Shown here: positions 26,583-36,287 of the stretch, in pieces
Layout: every line of letters starts with the position of its first letter
Position numbering within the stretch: the first letter of the stretch is position 1
Source of the DNA: Micromonospora sp. WMMD882
Lineage (GTDB): Bacteria; Actinomycetota; Actinomycetes; Mycobacteriales; Micromonosporaceae
Assembly: GCF_027497255.1 (NCBI RefSeq)
Contig: NZ_CP114903.1
Span: forward strand, 1,798,001-1,862,000
Reading direction: 5' to 3'
DNA length: 64,000 nucleotides
Made by a program: the position numbers and the translations under genes
Notes under the pieces: model-generated
Database searches by the model: none
Told to the model about the DNA's origin: nothing
Seen by the model: the letters and a program-made list of their open reading frames with translations, nothing else

Positions 26583-28364
26583 CTAGAGGTACTGGCCGGT
26601 GTTGCTGGCGGTCTCGATGGACCGACCGGCCTCCGTGCCCTTGCCGCCGGAGACGAGGGTGCGGATGTAGACGATCCGCTCGCCCTTCTTGCCGGAGATC
26701 CGGGCCCAGTCGTCGGGGTTGGTGGTGTTGGGCAGGTCCTCGTTCTCGCGGAACTCGTCGACGCAGGCGTCGAGGAGGTGCTGGAGCCGCAGCCCCTTGC
26801 GCCCGGAGGTGAGGAACTCCTTGATGGCCATCTTCTTGCCCCGGTCGACGATGTTCTGGATCATCGCGCCGGAGTTGAAGTCCTTGAAGTAGAGGACTTC
26901 CTTGTCGCCGTTGGCGTAGGTGACCTCGAGGAAGCGGTTCTCCTCGGTCTCCGAGTACATCCGCAGCACGACCGCGTCGATCATCGCCGCGACGGTGGCC
27001 TGGGGGTCGCCGCCGTGCTCGGCCAGGTCGTCGGCGTGCAGCGGCAGGCCGGCGAGGATGTACTTGGAGAAGATGTCCTTGGCCGCCTCGGCGTCCGGAC
27101 GCTCGATCTTGATCTTCACGTCGAGCCGGCCGGGTCGCAGGATGGCCGGGTCGATCATGTCCTCCCGGTTGGAGGCGCCGATCACGATGACGTTCTCCAG
27201 CCCCTCCACGCCGTCGATCTCGCTGAGGAGCTGCGGGACGATGGTGTTCTCCACGTCCGAGGAGACACCCGAGCCACGGGTCCGGAAGATCGAGTCCATC
27301 TCGTCGAAGAACACGATCACCGGAGTGCCCTCGCTGGCCTTCTCCCGCGCCCGCTGGAAGATCAGCCGGATGTGCCGCTCGGTCTCGCCGACGTACTTGT
27401 TGAGCAGCTCGGGGCCCTTGATGTTGAGGAAGAAGCTGGTGTGCTTCTCCTTGCCCTCCCGCTCGGCGATCTTCTTGGCCAGCGAGTTGGCCACCGCCTT
27501 GGCGATCAGCGTCTTGCCGCAGCCCGGCGGACCGTACAGCAGGATGCCCTTCGGCGGCCGGAGCTGGTGCTCACGGAACAGGTCGGCGTGCAGGAACGGC
27601 AGCTCGACCGCGTCACGGATCTGCTCGATCTGCGACTGGAGACCACCGATGTCGGTGTAGCCGACGTCGGGCACCTCCTCCAGGACCAGCTCCTCGACCT
27701 CGCTCTTCGGGATCCGCTCGTACGCGTACGCCGAGCGGGGCTCGATCATGAGCGAGTCGCCGGCCCGGATCGCCGAGCCGATCAGGGTCTCCGCGAGGTG
27801 CACGATGCGTTCCTCGTCGGAGTGCGAGACCACCAGCGCCCGGTCACCCGGCTCACCGGCGGGGCCCGCCAGCACCTCCTTGAGCATCACCACCTCGCCG
27901 ACCCGCTCGTAACCGAACGCGTCGACGATGTTCAACGCGTCGTTGAGCAGGACCTCCTGGCCGCGCTGGAGCGCGCTGGCGTCCAGCGAGGGGGAGACGG
28001 CCACCCGGAGCTTGCGGCCCCCGGTGAAGATGTCGACCGTGCCGTCGTCGTGCCGGGCCAGGAAGACGCCGTAACCGCTTGGCGGCTGTGCCAGGCGGTC
28101 GATCTCCTCCTTGAGCGTCACGATCTGCGCACGAGCCTCTTTGAGGGTGCTCACGAGCCGTTCGTTGTTCTCGGTCAGCCGCGCCAACTGTGCCTGGGTG
28201 GCCGCCAGGCGCTCTTCGAGCTGCCGGACGTGTCGGGGGCTCTCGGTCAACTTGCGCCGCACCAGAGCGAGTTCCTCTTGGAGAAACGCGACCTGCGTGG
28301 AGAGATCGTGGGCCTCCTTCTCCCACCGTGCGGCGCGCGAATCCGCGTCGTCGCTGCGTGCCAC
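26583..28364 (-). CDS. arc: Proteasome-associated AAA ATPase ARC/Mpa
   Basis: 593 residues from GTG 28364, placed by a GGGGAGGTGGG Shine-Dalgarno; the open frame extends upstream to 28772 but antisense to the ferredoxin gene. Domain order: N-terminal coiled coil (~residues 10-75, the Pup-binding region), two OB folds ([19 protein letters not shown] and AVSPSLD to about 240), then one AAA module with Walker [15 protein letters not shown], Walker [13 protein letters not shown] and the arginine-finger region RPGRLDVKI. It ends TGQYL, the C-terminal motif (GQYL) that docks into the alpha ring to open the gate. It unfolds pupylated proteins and feeds them to the 20S core. Confidence 0.96.
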   Translation of the reverse strand: MARSDDADSRAARWEKEAHDLSTQVAFLQEELALVRRKLTESPRHVRQLEERLAATQAQLARLTENNERLVSTLKEARAQIVTLKEEIDRLAQPPSGYGVFLARHDDGTVDIFTGGRKLRVAVSPSLDASALQRGQEVLLNDALNIVDAFGYERVGEVVMLKEVLAGPAGEPGDRALVVSHSDEERIVHLAETLIGSAIRAGDSLMIEPRSAYAYERIPKSEVEELVLEEVPDVGYTDIGGLQSQIEQIRDAVELPFLHADLFREHQLRPPKGILLYGPPGCGKTLIAKAVANSLAKKIAEREGKEKHTSFFLNIKGPELLNKYVGETERHIRLIFQRAREKASEGTPVIVFFDEMDSIFRTRGSGVSSDVENTIVPQLLSEIDGVEGLENVIVIGASNREDMIDPAILRPGRLDVKIKIERPDAEAAKDIFSKYILAGLPLHADDLAEHGGDPQATVAAMIDAVVLRMYSETEENRFLEVTYANGDKEVLYFKDFNSGAMIQNIVDRGKKMAIKEFLTSGRKGLRLQHLLDACVDEFRENEDLPNTTNPDDWARISGKKGERIVYIRTLVSGGKGTEAGRSIETASNTGQYL

Positions 28365-28532
28365 GTCCCACCTCCCCGGGGGGCTTGAACGTTCTGCCCT
28401 AACACTAGCCGCTATGAGCCCGATTCGGTCCCACGCAACGCCCTGAACCTTGATCGCCGGGACGGCGACCGGGTCGTCCGGTCCCTTCGGGTACCGTCGG
28501 GGGGCAGGTACGGGAGAAGGTGGGGTGCACCG

Positions 28533-28823
28533 GTGACGGAGGTCATGACGGACCAGTTGCAGGTCTGGGTGGATCAGGATCTCTGCACGGGCGACGGGCT
28601 CTGCGTGCAGTACGCGCCGGAGGTCTTCGAGTTCGACGTCGACGGCCTCGCGTACGTCAAGGGCGACGACGGCGAGCTGCGGCAGGATCCGGGCGCCCGG
28701 GTGGCCGTCCCCGCCCACCTGCGGCTCGAGGTGATCGACTCGGCGAAGGAGTGCCCCGGCGAGTGCATCCACGTCGTCCGCGGTGACGGCGTCGAGGTGG
28801 CCGGCCCGGACGCCGAGGACTGA
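28533..28823 (+). CDS. Single-cluster ferredoxin, probable 3Fe-4S type
   Basis: 96 residues from GTG 28533 (ATG 28545 possible). The motif CTGDGLC reads CxxDxxC, with Asp where a 4Fe-4S ferredoxin has its second cysteine, and the remaining ligand is in CPGECIHV. This arrangement is typical of actinobacterial 3Fe-4S (or convertible) ferredoxins that pass electrons to cytochromes P450. No P450 or reductase gene is adjacent. It is divergently transcribed from the proteasomal ATPase gene, with 168 bases between starts. The partner enzyme is unknown. Confidence 0.88.
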   Translation: MTEVMTDQLQVWVDQDLCTGDGLCVQYAPEVFEFDVDGLAYVKGDDGELRQDPGARVAVPAHLRLEVIDSAKECPGECIHVVRGDGVEVAGPDAED

Positions 28824-28941
28824 GCCCGGCCGGTCTCACCGGCCGCCCGAGACGATCTCGCGGACCTGTCCCGGTCGGTCGCGCGCCTGCGTCCCGGTCG
28901 GTTTCGCGGGCTCACCCGCCGGGCAGGGTGTGCGTCCGGCG

Positions 28942-28972
28942 CGCTGTCGAGCTGCCCCGGATGTGCGCCCAC
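28942..28972. repeat. Dispersed repeat, left arm
   Basis: 31 bases starting CGCTGTCGAGCTGCCCCGGA and ending GCGCCCAC. It is the reverse complement, at 28 of 31 positions, of 29214-29244, and shares the core CGCTGT-S-GAGCTGCCCC with the palindrome at 8176-8217. The pair faces inward across about 240 bases. Confidence 0.8.
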
Positions 28973-29213
28973 GAGGCGGCGACCGACCATGCGGCTGCCA
29001 GACGGCCGGCGGTCGAAGGGGCAGCGACCCCCAGTGGCGCCTGACAACGACCGGCAGTGGCTGACGAAAAGCGGCAGCGGCCGGGCTGACGACACCGACG
29101 GCGTCCGGCCGGGCTGACGACAACCGGCGGGTCCGACCGGTGCGGGCCGACCAGGCAGAGGCCGACCGGTGAGAGCGACCAGGCGGGGGCGGAACCGGGA
29201 TCAGCGTCGCGAT

Positions 29214-29244
29214 GTGGGCGCACGGACGGGGCAGCTCGACAGCG
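29214..29244. repeat. Dispersed repeat, right arm
   Basis: 31 bases starting GTGGGCGCACGGACGGGGCA and ending CGACAGCG. The three mismatches with the other arm are clustered (GGAC against ATCC) at the point that forms the loop in the 8-kb palindrome, so the variable centre and conserved flank match across copies. Confidence 0.8.
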
Positions 29245-29338
29245 TCGGCCCGGCACCCAGCGCTCCCGACGCGCCCGCTCGACGGCTCCGCGCAGAGGCT
29301 CGGAACGAATGCTGGGAACAGCGGCGCAGCGTGCGGGC

Positions 29339-29911
29339 TCACGTCACCGGGCGGCCGACCACCGACGCGACGAGTCGGGCGAACTCCTCCAGTCGGGCGA
29401 CCTGCCCCGCGCCGCCGTCGTCCAGGGTCTTGCCGAAGCGCAGCGCGTCGTGCCGTGGCGCGCCGGCCGCATCGTCGCCGGCCGGGGCCTCGTCCAGCGA
29501 GGTCAACAGCAGGTAGACGTCGATGCTGTCGACCCGGATCCCACCGTTGTCGGCCCGGTTCAGACGACGACGGCAGCCGACCTCGGTGACCGTCGACACC
29601 GGCACCACCCGCAGCGACGAGGTCATCGAACCCGGTGGACCCTCCCCCGGCGGCACGTCCTCGCCGTGCCAGAGGACGAGCCGGTGGCCGTCGCAGACCA
29701 CGACCTCCTGCCACACCCCGTTGACCTCGTTGACGAAACGTTCCAGGGTGAACCCGAGCACGGACGCGCCGCCCAGCACCCCGCCCAACGCCTCCAGCGC
29801 CACGTCCGGGTCACGCAGGTAGGCGCGGGCGGCCGACTCCAGATCCCGGTACGGCGACCAGTCCGGGAAGACCGCGGGCAGGTCGTCTCCGCCGATCTCC
29901 GGTCGGCTCAT
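29339..29911 (-). CDS. Conserved actinobacterial protein of unknown function (possibly DUF5998)
   Basis: 190 residues starting MSRPEIGGDDLPAVFPDWSP. No membrane segment or catalytic motif is recognised. A beta-rich middle (WQEVVVCDGHRLVLWHGEDV, SLRVVPVSTVTEVGC) and acidic/aromatic surface suggest a small cytoplasmic domain. It lies 43 bases downstream of trmI on the same strand, in the trmI-M50 peptidase operon, a neighbourhood conserved in related actinomycetes. The DUF name is from memory and unverified. Confidence 0.7.
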   Translation of the reverse strand: MSRPEIGGDDLPAVFPDWSPYRDLESAARAYLRDPDVALEALGGVLGGASVLGFTLERFVNEVNGVWQEVVVCDGHRLVLWHGEDVPPGEGPPGSMTSSLRVVPVSTVTEVGCRRRLNRADNGGIRVDSIDVYLLLTSLDEAPAGDDAAGAPRHDALRFGKTLDDGGAGQVARLEEFARLVASVVGRPVT

Positions 29912-29954
29912 GCCACCGCCTCCCCCCGCTCGACGTGGTCGTCCGACGCGACGG

Positions 29955-32159
<2,205 letters not shown>

Positions 32160-32295
32160 CTACGGACCGGTACGGCGCGGCCGACGGACCAGCCCGACCG
32201 GGGTGGCCGATCGCCGGGGTGGCGTCGGGCCGCCGCGCCCCGCCCACGGTGCGGCGGTGGCGTCGGTGTCACACCGGTGACCTAACCTTCGGGGC

Positions 32296-33243
32296 ATGAC
32301 GGCGGAACCGGTGACGACCCAGCAGGAAACGGCCGCGACGCGGACGCCGGCGACGGTCCAGCCGCCGGTGGGAGCGGGGGCGCCGCCGACGGTGCGGGCG
32401 TCGCTGTCACCGTCCCGGGCGGCCGACTTCAAGACCTGCCCGCTGCTCTACCGCTTCCGCAGCATCGACCGGTTGCCGGAGCGGCCCAGCGTGGAGCAGG
32501 CCCGGGGCACTCTGGTGCACGCCGTGCTGGAGCGGCTGTTCGATCTGCCGGCCGTCGGCCGGACCCCGGCGGCGGCCGGTGACCTGGTCGCCCCGCAGTG
32601 GGATCGGCTGGTCACCGAGCAGCCCGAGCTGGCCGGTCTGTTCGCCGACGACGACCCGGCCGCCCGGGCGGAGTTCCTCCGCTCCGCCGCCGGCCTGCTG
32701 GAGGGCTACTTCACCGTCGAGGATCCACGGCGGCTGGAGCCGGCCGAGCGTGAGGCGTTGATCTCCGCGGTGGTCGACGAGGAGCTGCTGATCCGGGGTT
32801 ACCTCGACCGGCTCGACGTGGCCCCCGACGGGGCGCTGCGGGTGGTCGACTACAAGACCGGTGGCGCGCCGCGCGAGGCGTTCGAGGCCCGCGCGCTGTT
32901 CCAGCTCAAGTTCTACGCGCTGGTGCTGTGGCGGACCCGGGGGGTGGTGCCGCGGGTGCTGCGGCTGCTCTACCTGCGCGACGCGGAGGTCTGCGACTAC
33001 ACCCCCGACGCCGAGGAGCTGGCCCGGTTCGAGCGGACGGTGGTGGCGCTGTGGCGGGCCATCGAGCAGGCCACCGAGCGGCGTGACTTCCGCCCCCGGC
33101 CGAGCCGGTTGTGCGACTGGTGCAGCCACCAGGCGCGCTGCCCGACGTTCGGCGGCACTCCCCCGCCGTTCCCGGAGGCGGGCGTCGGCGACCCGCTGCG
33201 CGACGCCAGGTCCCGGCCCGCTCCGCCCGGCGCCGACGAGTGA
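32296..33243 (+). CDS. RecB-family PD-(D/E)XK exonuclease with Fe-S-type cysteines
   Basis: 315 residues. After a ~30-residue low-complexity lead comes SPSRAADFKTCPLLYRFR with the first conserved cysteine, then GYLDRLDVAPDG and RVVDYKTGGAP, the D and D-x-K nuclease core, and a C-terminal CDWCSHQARC (CxxCxxxxxC). One N-terminal plus three C-terminal cysteines is the arrangement that binds a 4Fe-4S cluster in Cas4/AddB-type nucleases. No helicase or cas genes are next to it. Probable role: DNA end processing in repair; its partner is unknown. Confidence 0.9.
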   Translation: MTAEPVTTQQETAATRTPATVQPPVGAGAPPTVRASLSPSRAADFKTCPLLYRFRSIDRLPERPSVEQARGTLVHAVLERLFDLPAVGRTPAAAGDLVAPQWDRLVTEQPELAGLFADDDPAARAEFLRSAAGLLEGYFTVEDPRRLEPAEREALISAVVDEELLIRGYLDRLDVAPDGALRVVDYKTGGAPREAFEARALFQLKFYALVLWRTRGVVPRVLRLLYLRDAEVCDYTPDAEELARFERTVVALWRAIEQATERRDFRPRPSRLCDWCSHQARCPTFGGTPPPFPEAGVGDPLRDARSRPAPPGADE

Positions 33244-33395
33244 CCTGCCGGCCCGGCCGGCCGGTCGCGTGCCTGCGCGGCGACCGCCGTCGGGGACGGC
33301 AGCGGCCGGGGACGACGCCGTCTCCTCCGCAGGGATGAGCCGAGGTTCACCGCCGGCGACGACCGGCGCGCCGGTACGCCGGTTAGCGTCGTGAT

Positions 33396-34613
33396 GTGAT
33401 CGAGGCACCAGCCTGGCTACGTCACCGGCCGCTCGCCGCCGACATTCTCGTCGCGGTCGGGCTGCTCCTGGTGGACGTGCTGTTCACCCTGGTCACGCCC
33501 CGGGAGTTCTGGCCCCGGCAACTGCCGGTGGCGATCGGGTGGAGCGTGCTGTGCGTCGCGCCGGTGGCGGTGCGCCGGGTCGTGCCGTGGTGGGCGGTCG
33601 GCGCGGCGTTGGCGACCCTGGCGCTGCCGGCGGTGCTCAACTACGCCCCCACCACGCAGAGCCTCACCTTCGTGGCGCTCACGTACACCATGGCGGCGGC
33701 CCGCCCGTTACGGCCGGCGATCGTCGCGACGGTCGTGCTCTGGACGCCGGTGCTGGTGCTCAACCTGGTGGCCCCGCTCGGCAGCGTGCTGGAGGTCCCC
33801 CCGCTGGCCGCGGTGCTCAACAACCTGCTGGTCGCCCTGGTGTCGTTCTCGGTGGGTCGGACGGTGCAGGCCCGTCGCGCCTCCACCGAGGCGCTGCGGG
33901 AGCGGGCCCGGGTGGCCGAGACGAACCAGCGGTCCCTGGCCGAGCAGGCGGTCGCCGACGAGCGCCGCCGCATCGCCCGGGAGCTGCACGACGTGGTGGC
34001 GCACCACGTCAGCGTGATGGGGGTGCTGGCCACCGGGGCCCGACGGGTGCTGCGGCGGGATCCGGACGCCGCCGACGAGGCGATCGGCACCATCGAGGAC
34101 ACCAGCCGGGCGACCCTGCGGGAGATGCGCCGGCTGCTGGACGTGCTGCGTACCGACGAGCCGGCCGCCGAGCTGGCCCCGCAGCCGGGGCTGGCCGGCA
34201 TCGAGACGCTCGTCGACCAGGTGCGGGAGGCGGGTCTGCCGGTGACGTTGACCGTGCAGGGCAACCCCGGCGTGCTGGAGGACGGGGTGACGTTGACGGT
34301 CTACCGGATCGTGCAGGAGGCGCTGACCAACGCGCTCAAGCACGCCGGTCCGGCGACCGCGCAGGTCAAGCTCACGTTCGGCGAGGTGTGGCTGGTGGTG
34401 GAGGTGACCGACACGGGTCGCGGGCCCGGTCGGGAACCCGACCGGATCGGACACGGTCTGGTCGGGATGCGGGAGCGGGTCGGCCTCTACGGTGGGGTCC
34501 TGCGCACCGGTCCCCGCCCCGGCGGGGGCTACCAGGTGTGCGCGACGCTTCCGATGGACCAGCTCGCCGCCGACGACGGCCCGGGCGCCCGGCACGGCAG
34601 GAGGACAGCTTGA
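33396..34613 (+). CDS. Sensor histidine kinase (NarL-type partner)
   Basis: 405 residues from GTG 33396. The N-terminal half has about four to five hydrophobic helices with short loops, so it senses within or at the membrane. The dimerisation/phosphoacceptor box ERRRIARELHDVVAHHVSVM contains the phospho-histidine (HisKA_3). The ATP-binding HATPase ends GHGLVGMRERVGLYGG. It is the cognate of the response regulator that starts within its last codons. The pair lies just upstream of an ABC transporter, as in systems that react to cell-envelope stress or antibiotics; the signal is unknown. Confidence 0.93.
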   Translation: MIEAPAWLRHRPLAADILVAVGLLLVDVLFTLVTPREFWPRQLPVAIGWSVLCVAPVAVRRVVPWWAVGAALATLALPAVLNYAPTTQSLTFVALTYTMAAARPLRPAIVATVVLWTPVLVLNLVAPLGSVLEVPPLAAVLNNLLVALVSFSVGRTVQARRASTEALRERARVAETNQRSLAEQAVADERRRIARELHDVVAHHVSVMGVLATGARRVLRRDPDAADEAIGTIEDTSRATLREMRRLLDVLRTDEPAAELAPQPGLAGIETLVDQVREAGLPVTLTVQGNPGVLEDGVTLTVYRIVQEALTNALKHAGPATAQVKLTFGEVWLVVEVTDTGRGPGREPDRIGHGLVGMRERVGLYGGVLRTGPRPGGGYQVCATLPMDQLAADDGPGARHGRRTA

Positions 34614-35290
34614 CCGAGGACACGGGACGGCCGGTGCGGGTGCTGCTCGCCGACGACCAGCCGCTGCTGCGTACCGGCTTCCGGATGGTGCTCGGCGCGG
34701 AGGACGACCTGGACATCGTCGCGGAGGCCGCCGACGGCGTCGAGGCGGTCGACCTGGCCCGGCGGTTGCTGCCCGACGTGGTGCTGATGGACATCCGGAT
34801 GCCCCGGATGGACGGGGTGGCCGCCACCCGGGCCATCGTCGACGCGCGGCTGCCGGTGCGGGTGCTGATCCTGACCACCTTCGACCTCGACGAGTACGTG
34901 GTGGGCGCGCTGCGGGCCGGGGCCAGCGGTTTCCTCGCCAAGGACGTGCCCGCCGAGGACCTGGTCACCGCGATCCGCACGGTCGCGGTGGGTGAGGCGG
35001 TGGTGGCCCCGCGGATCCTGCGGCGACTGCTGGACCGTTTCGCGGACCTGCTGCCCGACCCGTCGCACACGCCGTCGAGGACGCTGGCGTCGTTGACCGA
35101 GCGGGAACGCGAGGTGCTGGTGCAGGTCGCCCGGGGCCTGTCCAACGCGGAGATCGCCCGGGCGTTGTCGGTGAGCGAGACGACCATCAAGACCCACGTC
35201 GGGCACGTGCTGACCAAGCTGGGGCTGCGTGACCGGGTGCAGGCGGTGGTGTTGGCGTACGAGTCGGGGCTGGTCCGTCCCCGGGGTTGA
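34610..35290 (+). CDS. LuxR/NarL-family response regulator
   Basis: 226 residues from TTG 34610, which overlaps the kinase stop (TTGA) and has AGGAGG just upstream; the open frame continues far upstream in the kinase but without relevance. Receiver motifs: LLADDQ, phospho-acceptor in VVLMDIRMPRMDG, conserved Lys in GFLAKDVP. The LuxR DNA-binding domain reads LTEREREVLVQVARGLSNAE and VSETTIKTHVGHVLTKLGLR. It presumably activates or represses the ABC transporter 232 bases downstream. Confidence 0.94.
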   Translation: MTEDTGRPVRVLLADDQPLLRTGFRMVLGAEDDLDIVAEAADGVEAVDLARRLLPDVVLMDIRMPRMDGVAATRAIVDARLPVRVLILTTFDLDEYVVGALRAGASGFLAKDVPAEDLVTAIRTVAVGEAVVAPRILRRLLDRFADLLPDPSHTPSRTLASLTEREREVLVQVARGLSNAEIARALSVSETTIKTHVGHVLTKLGLRDRVQAVVLAYESGLVRPRG

Positions 35291-35522
35291 GCGGGGGTTC
35301 GCGCGGACCGGTTTGCCGAGGCCACGTAGCGTGACGGGCGGGGCGGGACCGCCGCGCTCAGGGGTGACCCTGAGTACGGGTCGGGGATCCTCCCGCAGCG
35401 AAAGATCCGTCCTCGTTCCACCTTCGGGCGGACGGACCGACCCGACGTGGCACCGAGGATGAGCACAGGCCGCGCCGGCCAGCGGGGGCGGCGCGGAGCA
35501 GGAACCTAGTCGAGGGGGAACG

Positions 35523-36287
35523 GTGACCACTGCGGTGGACCGTCAGGCGCCGGTCGCGGCACGCGCCAGCGACGTGTGGAAGGTGTACGGCAGCGGCGAG
35601 GCCCAGGTGCTCGCGCTGCGCGGAGTCAGTGTGGAGTTCGAACGCGGACGCTTCACCGCGATCATGGGCCCGTCCGGCTCGGGCAAGTCGACGTTGATGC
35701 ACTGCCTGGCCGGATTGGACTCGGTCACCCGGGGCACGGTGGCGATCGGCGACACGCAGGTGACCGGGCTGAAGGACGCCGGGCTGACGAAGCTGCGCCG
35801 GGACCAGGTCGGGTTCATCTTCCAGCAGTTCAACCTGCTGCCGACCCTGACCGCCAAGGAGAACATCCTGCTGCCGTTGTCGATCGCCGGCCGCAAGCCG
35901 GACCCGGCCTGGTACGACACGGTCATCGACACGGTCGGGCTGCGGGACCGGCTGGACCACCGGCCGGCCCAGCTCTCCGGCGGCCAGCAGCAGCGGGTGG
36001 CCTGCGCCCGGGCGCTGGTCTCCCGCCCCGAGGTGATCTTCGCCGACGAGCCGACCGGCAACCTGGACTCCCGCTCCGGCGCGGAGGTGCTCCGGTTCCT
36101 GCGTGACTCGGTACGCGAGCACGGGCAGACCATCGTGATGGTCACCCACGACCCGACGGCCGCCGCGTACGCCGACCGGGTGGTGTTCCTCGCCGACGGG
36201 CAGATCGTCTCCGAGCTGGTCGAGCCGACCGCCGAGACGGTGCTGGACACCATGAAGAAGCTGGACGCCCCCGAGGTGATCCGCTGA
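35523..36287 (+). CDS. ABC transporter ATP-binding protein (MacB/LolD type)
   Basis: 254 residues from GTG 35523 (GAGGGGGAAC upstream). Walker A is GPSGSGKSTLMHCL, signature LSGGQQQRVACARALV, Walker B VIFADEPTGNLDS with the following H-loop TIVMVTHDP. The GxTNLDS-type sequence and short length match the lipoprotein/peptide-export MacB/LolD group. Its stop overlaps the start of the permease (TGATG), so the two form one transporter. Confidence 0.95.
   Translation: MTTAVDRQAPVAARASDVWKVYGSGEAQVLALRGVSVEFERGRFTAIMGPSGSGKSTLMHCLAGLDSVTRGTVAIGDTQVTGLKDAGLTKLRRDQVGFIFQQFNLLPTLTAKENILLPLSIAGRKPDPAWYDTVIDTVGLRDRLDHRPAQLSGGQQQRVACARALVSRPEVIFADEPTGNLDSRSGAEVLRFLRDSVREHGQTIVMVTHDPTAAAYADRVVFLADGQIVSELVEPTAETVLDTMKKLDAPEVIR

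Larger units (their letters stand above)
28824..29338. other. 515-bp intergenic region framed by a long-range inverted repeat
   Basis: No credible gene. Its main content is the pair of 31-base arms at 28942-28972 and 29214-29244 in inverted orientation, about 240 bases apart, plus repeated short strings of the type GGCTGACGACAAC (near 29080-29125) and GGCCGACC. The interval between the arms has no recognisable coding sequence, so the arms could be the remains of a small mobile unit or two independently inserted palindromic elements. Confidence 0.6.
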
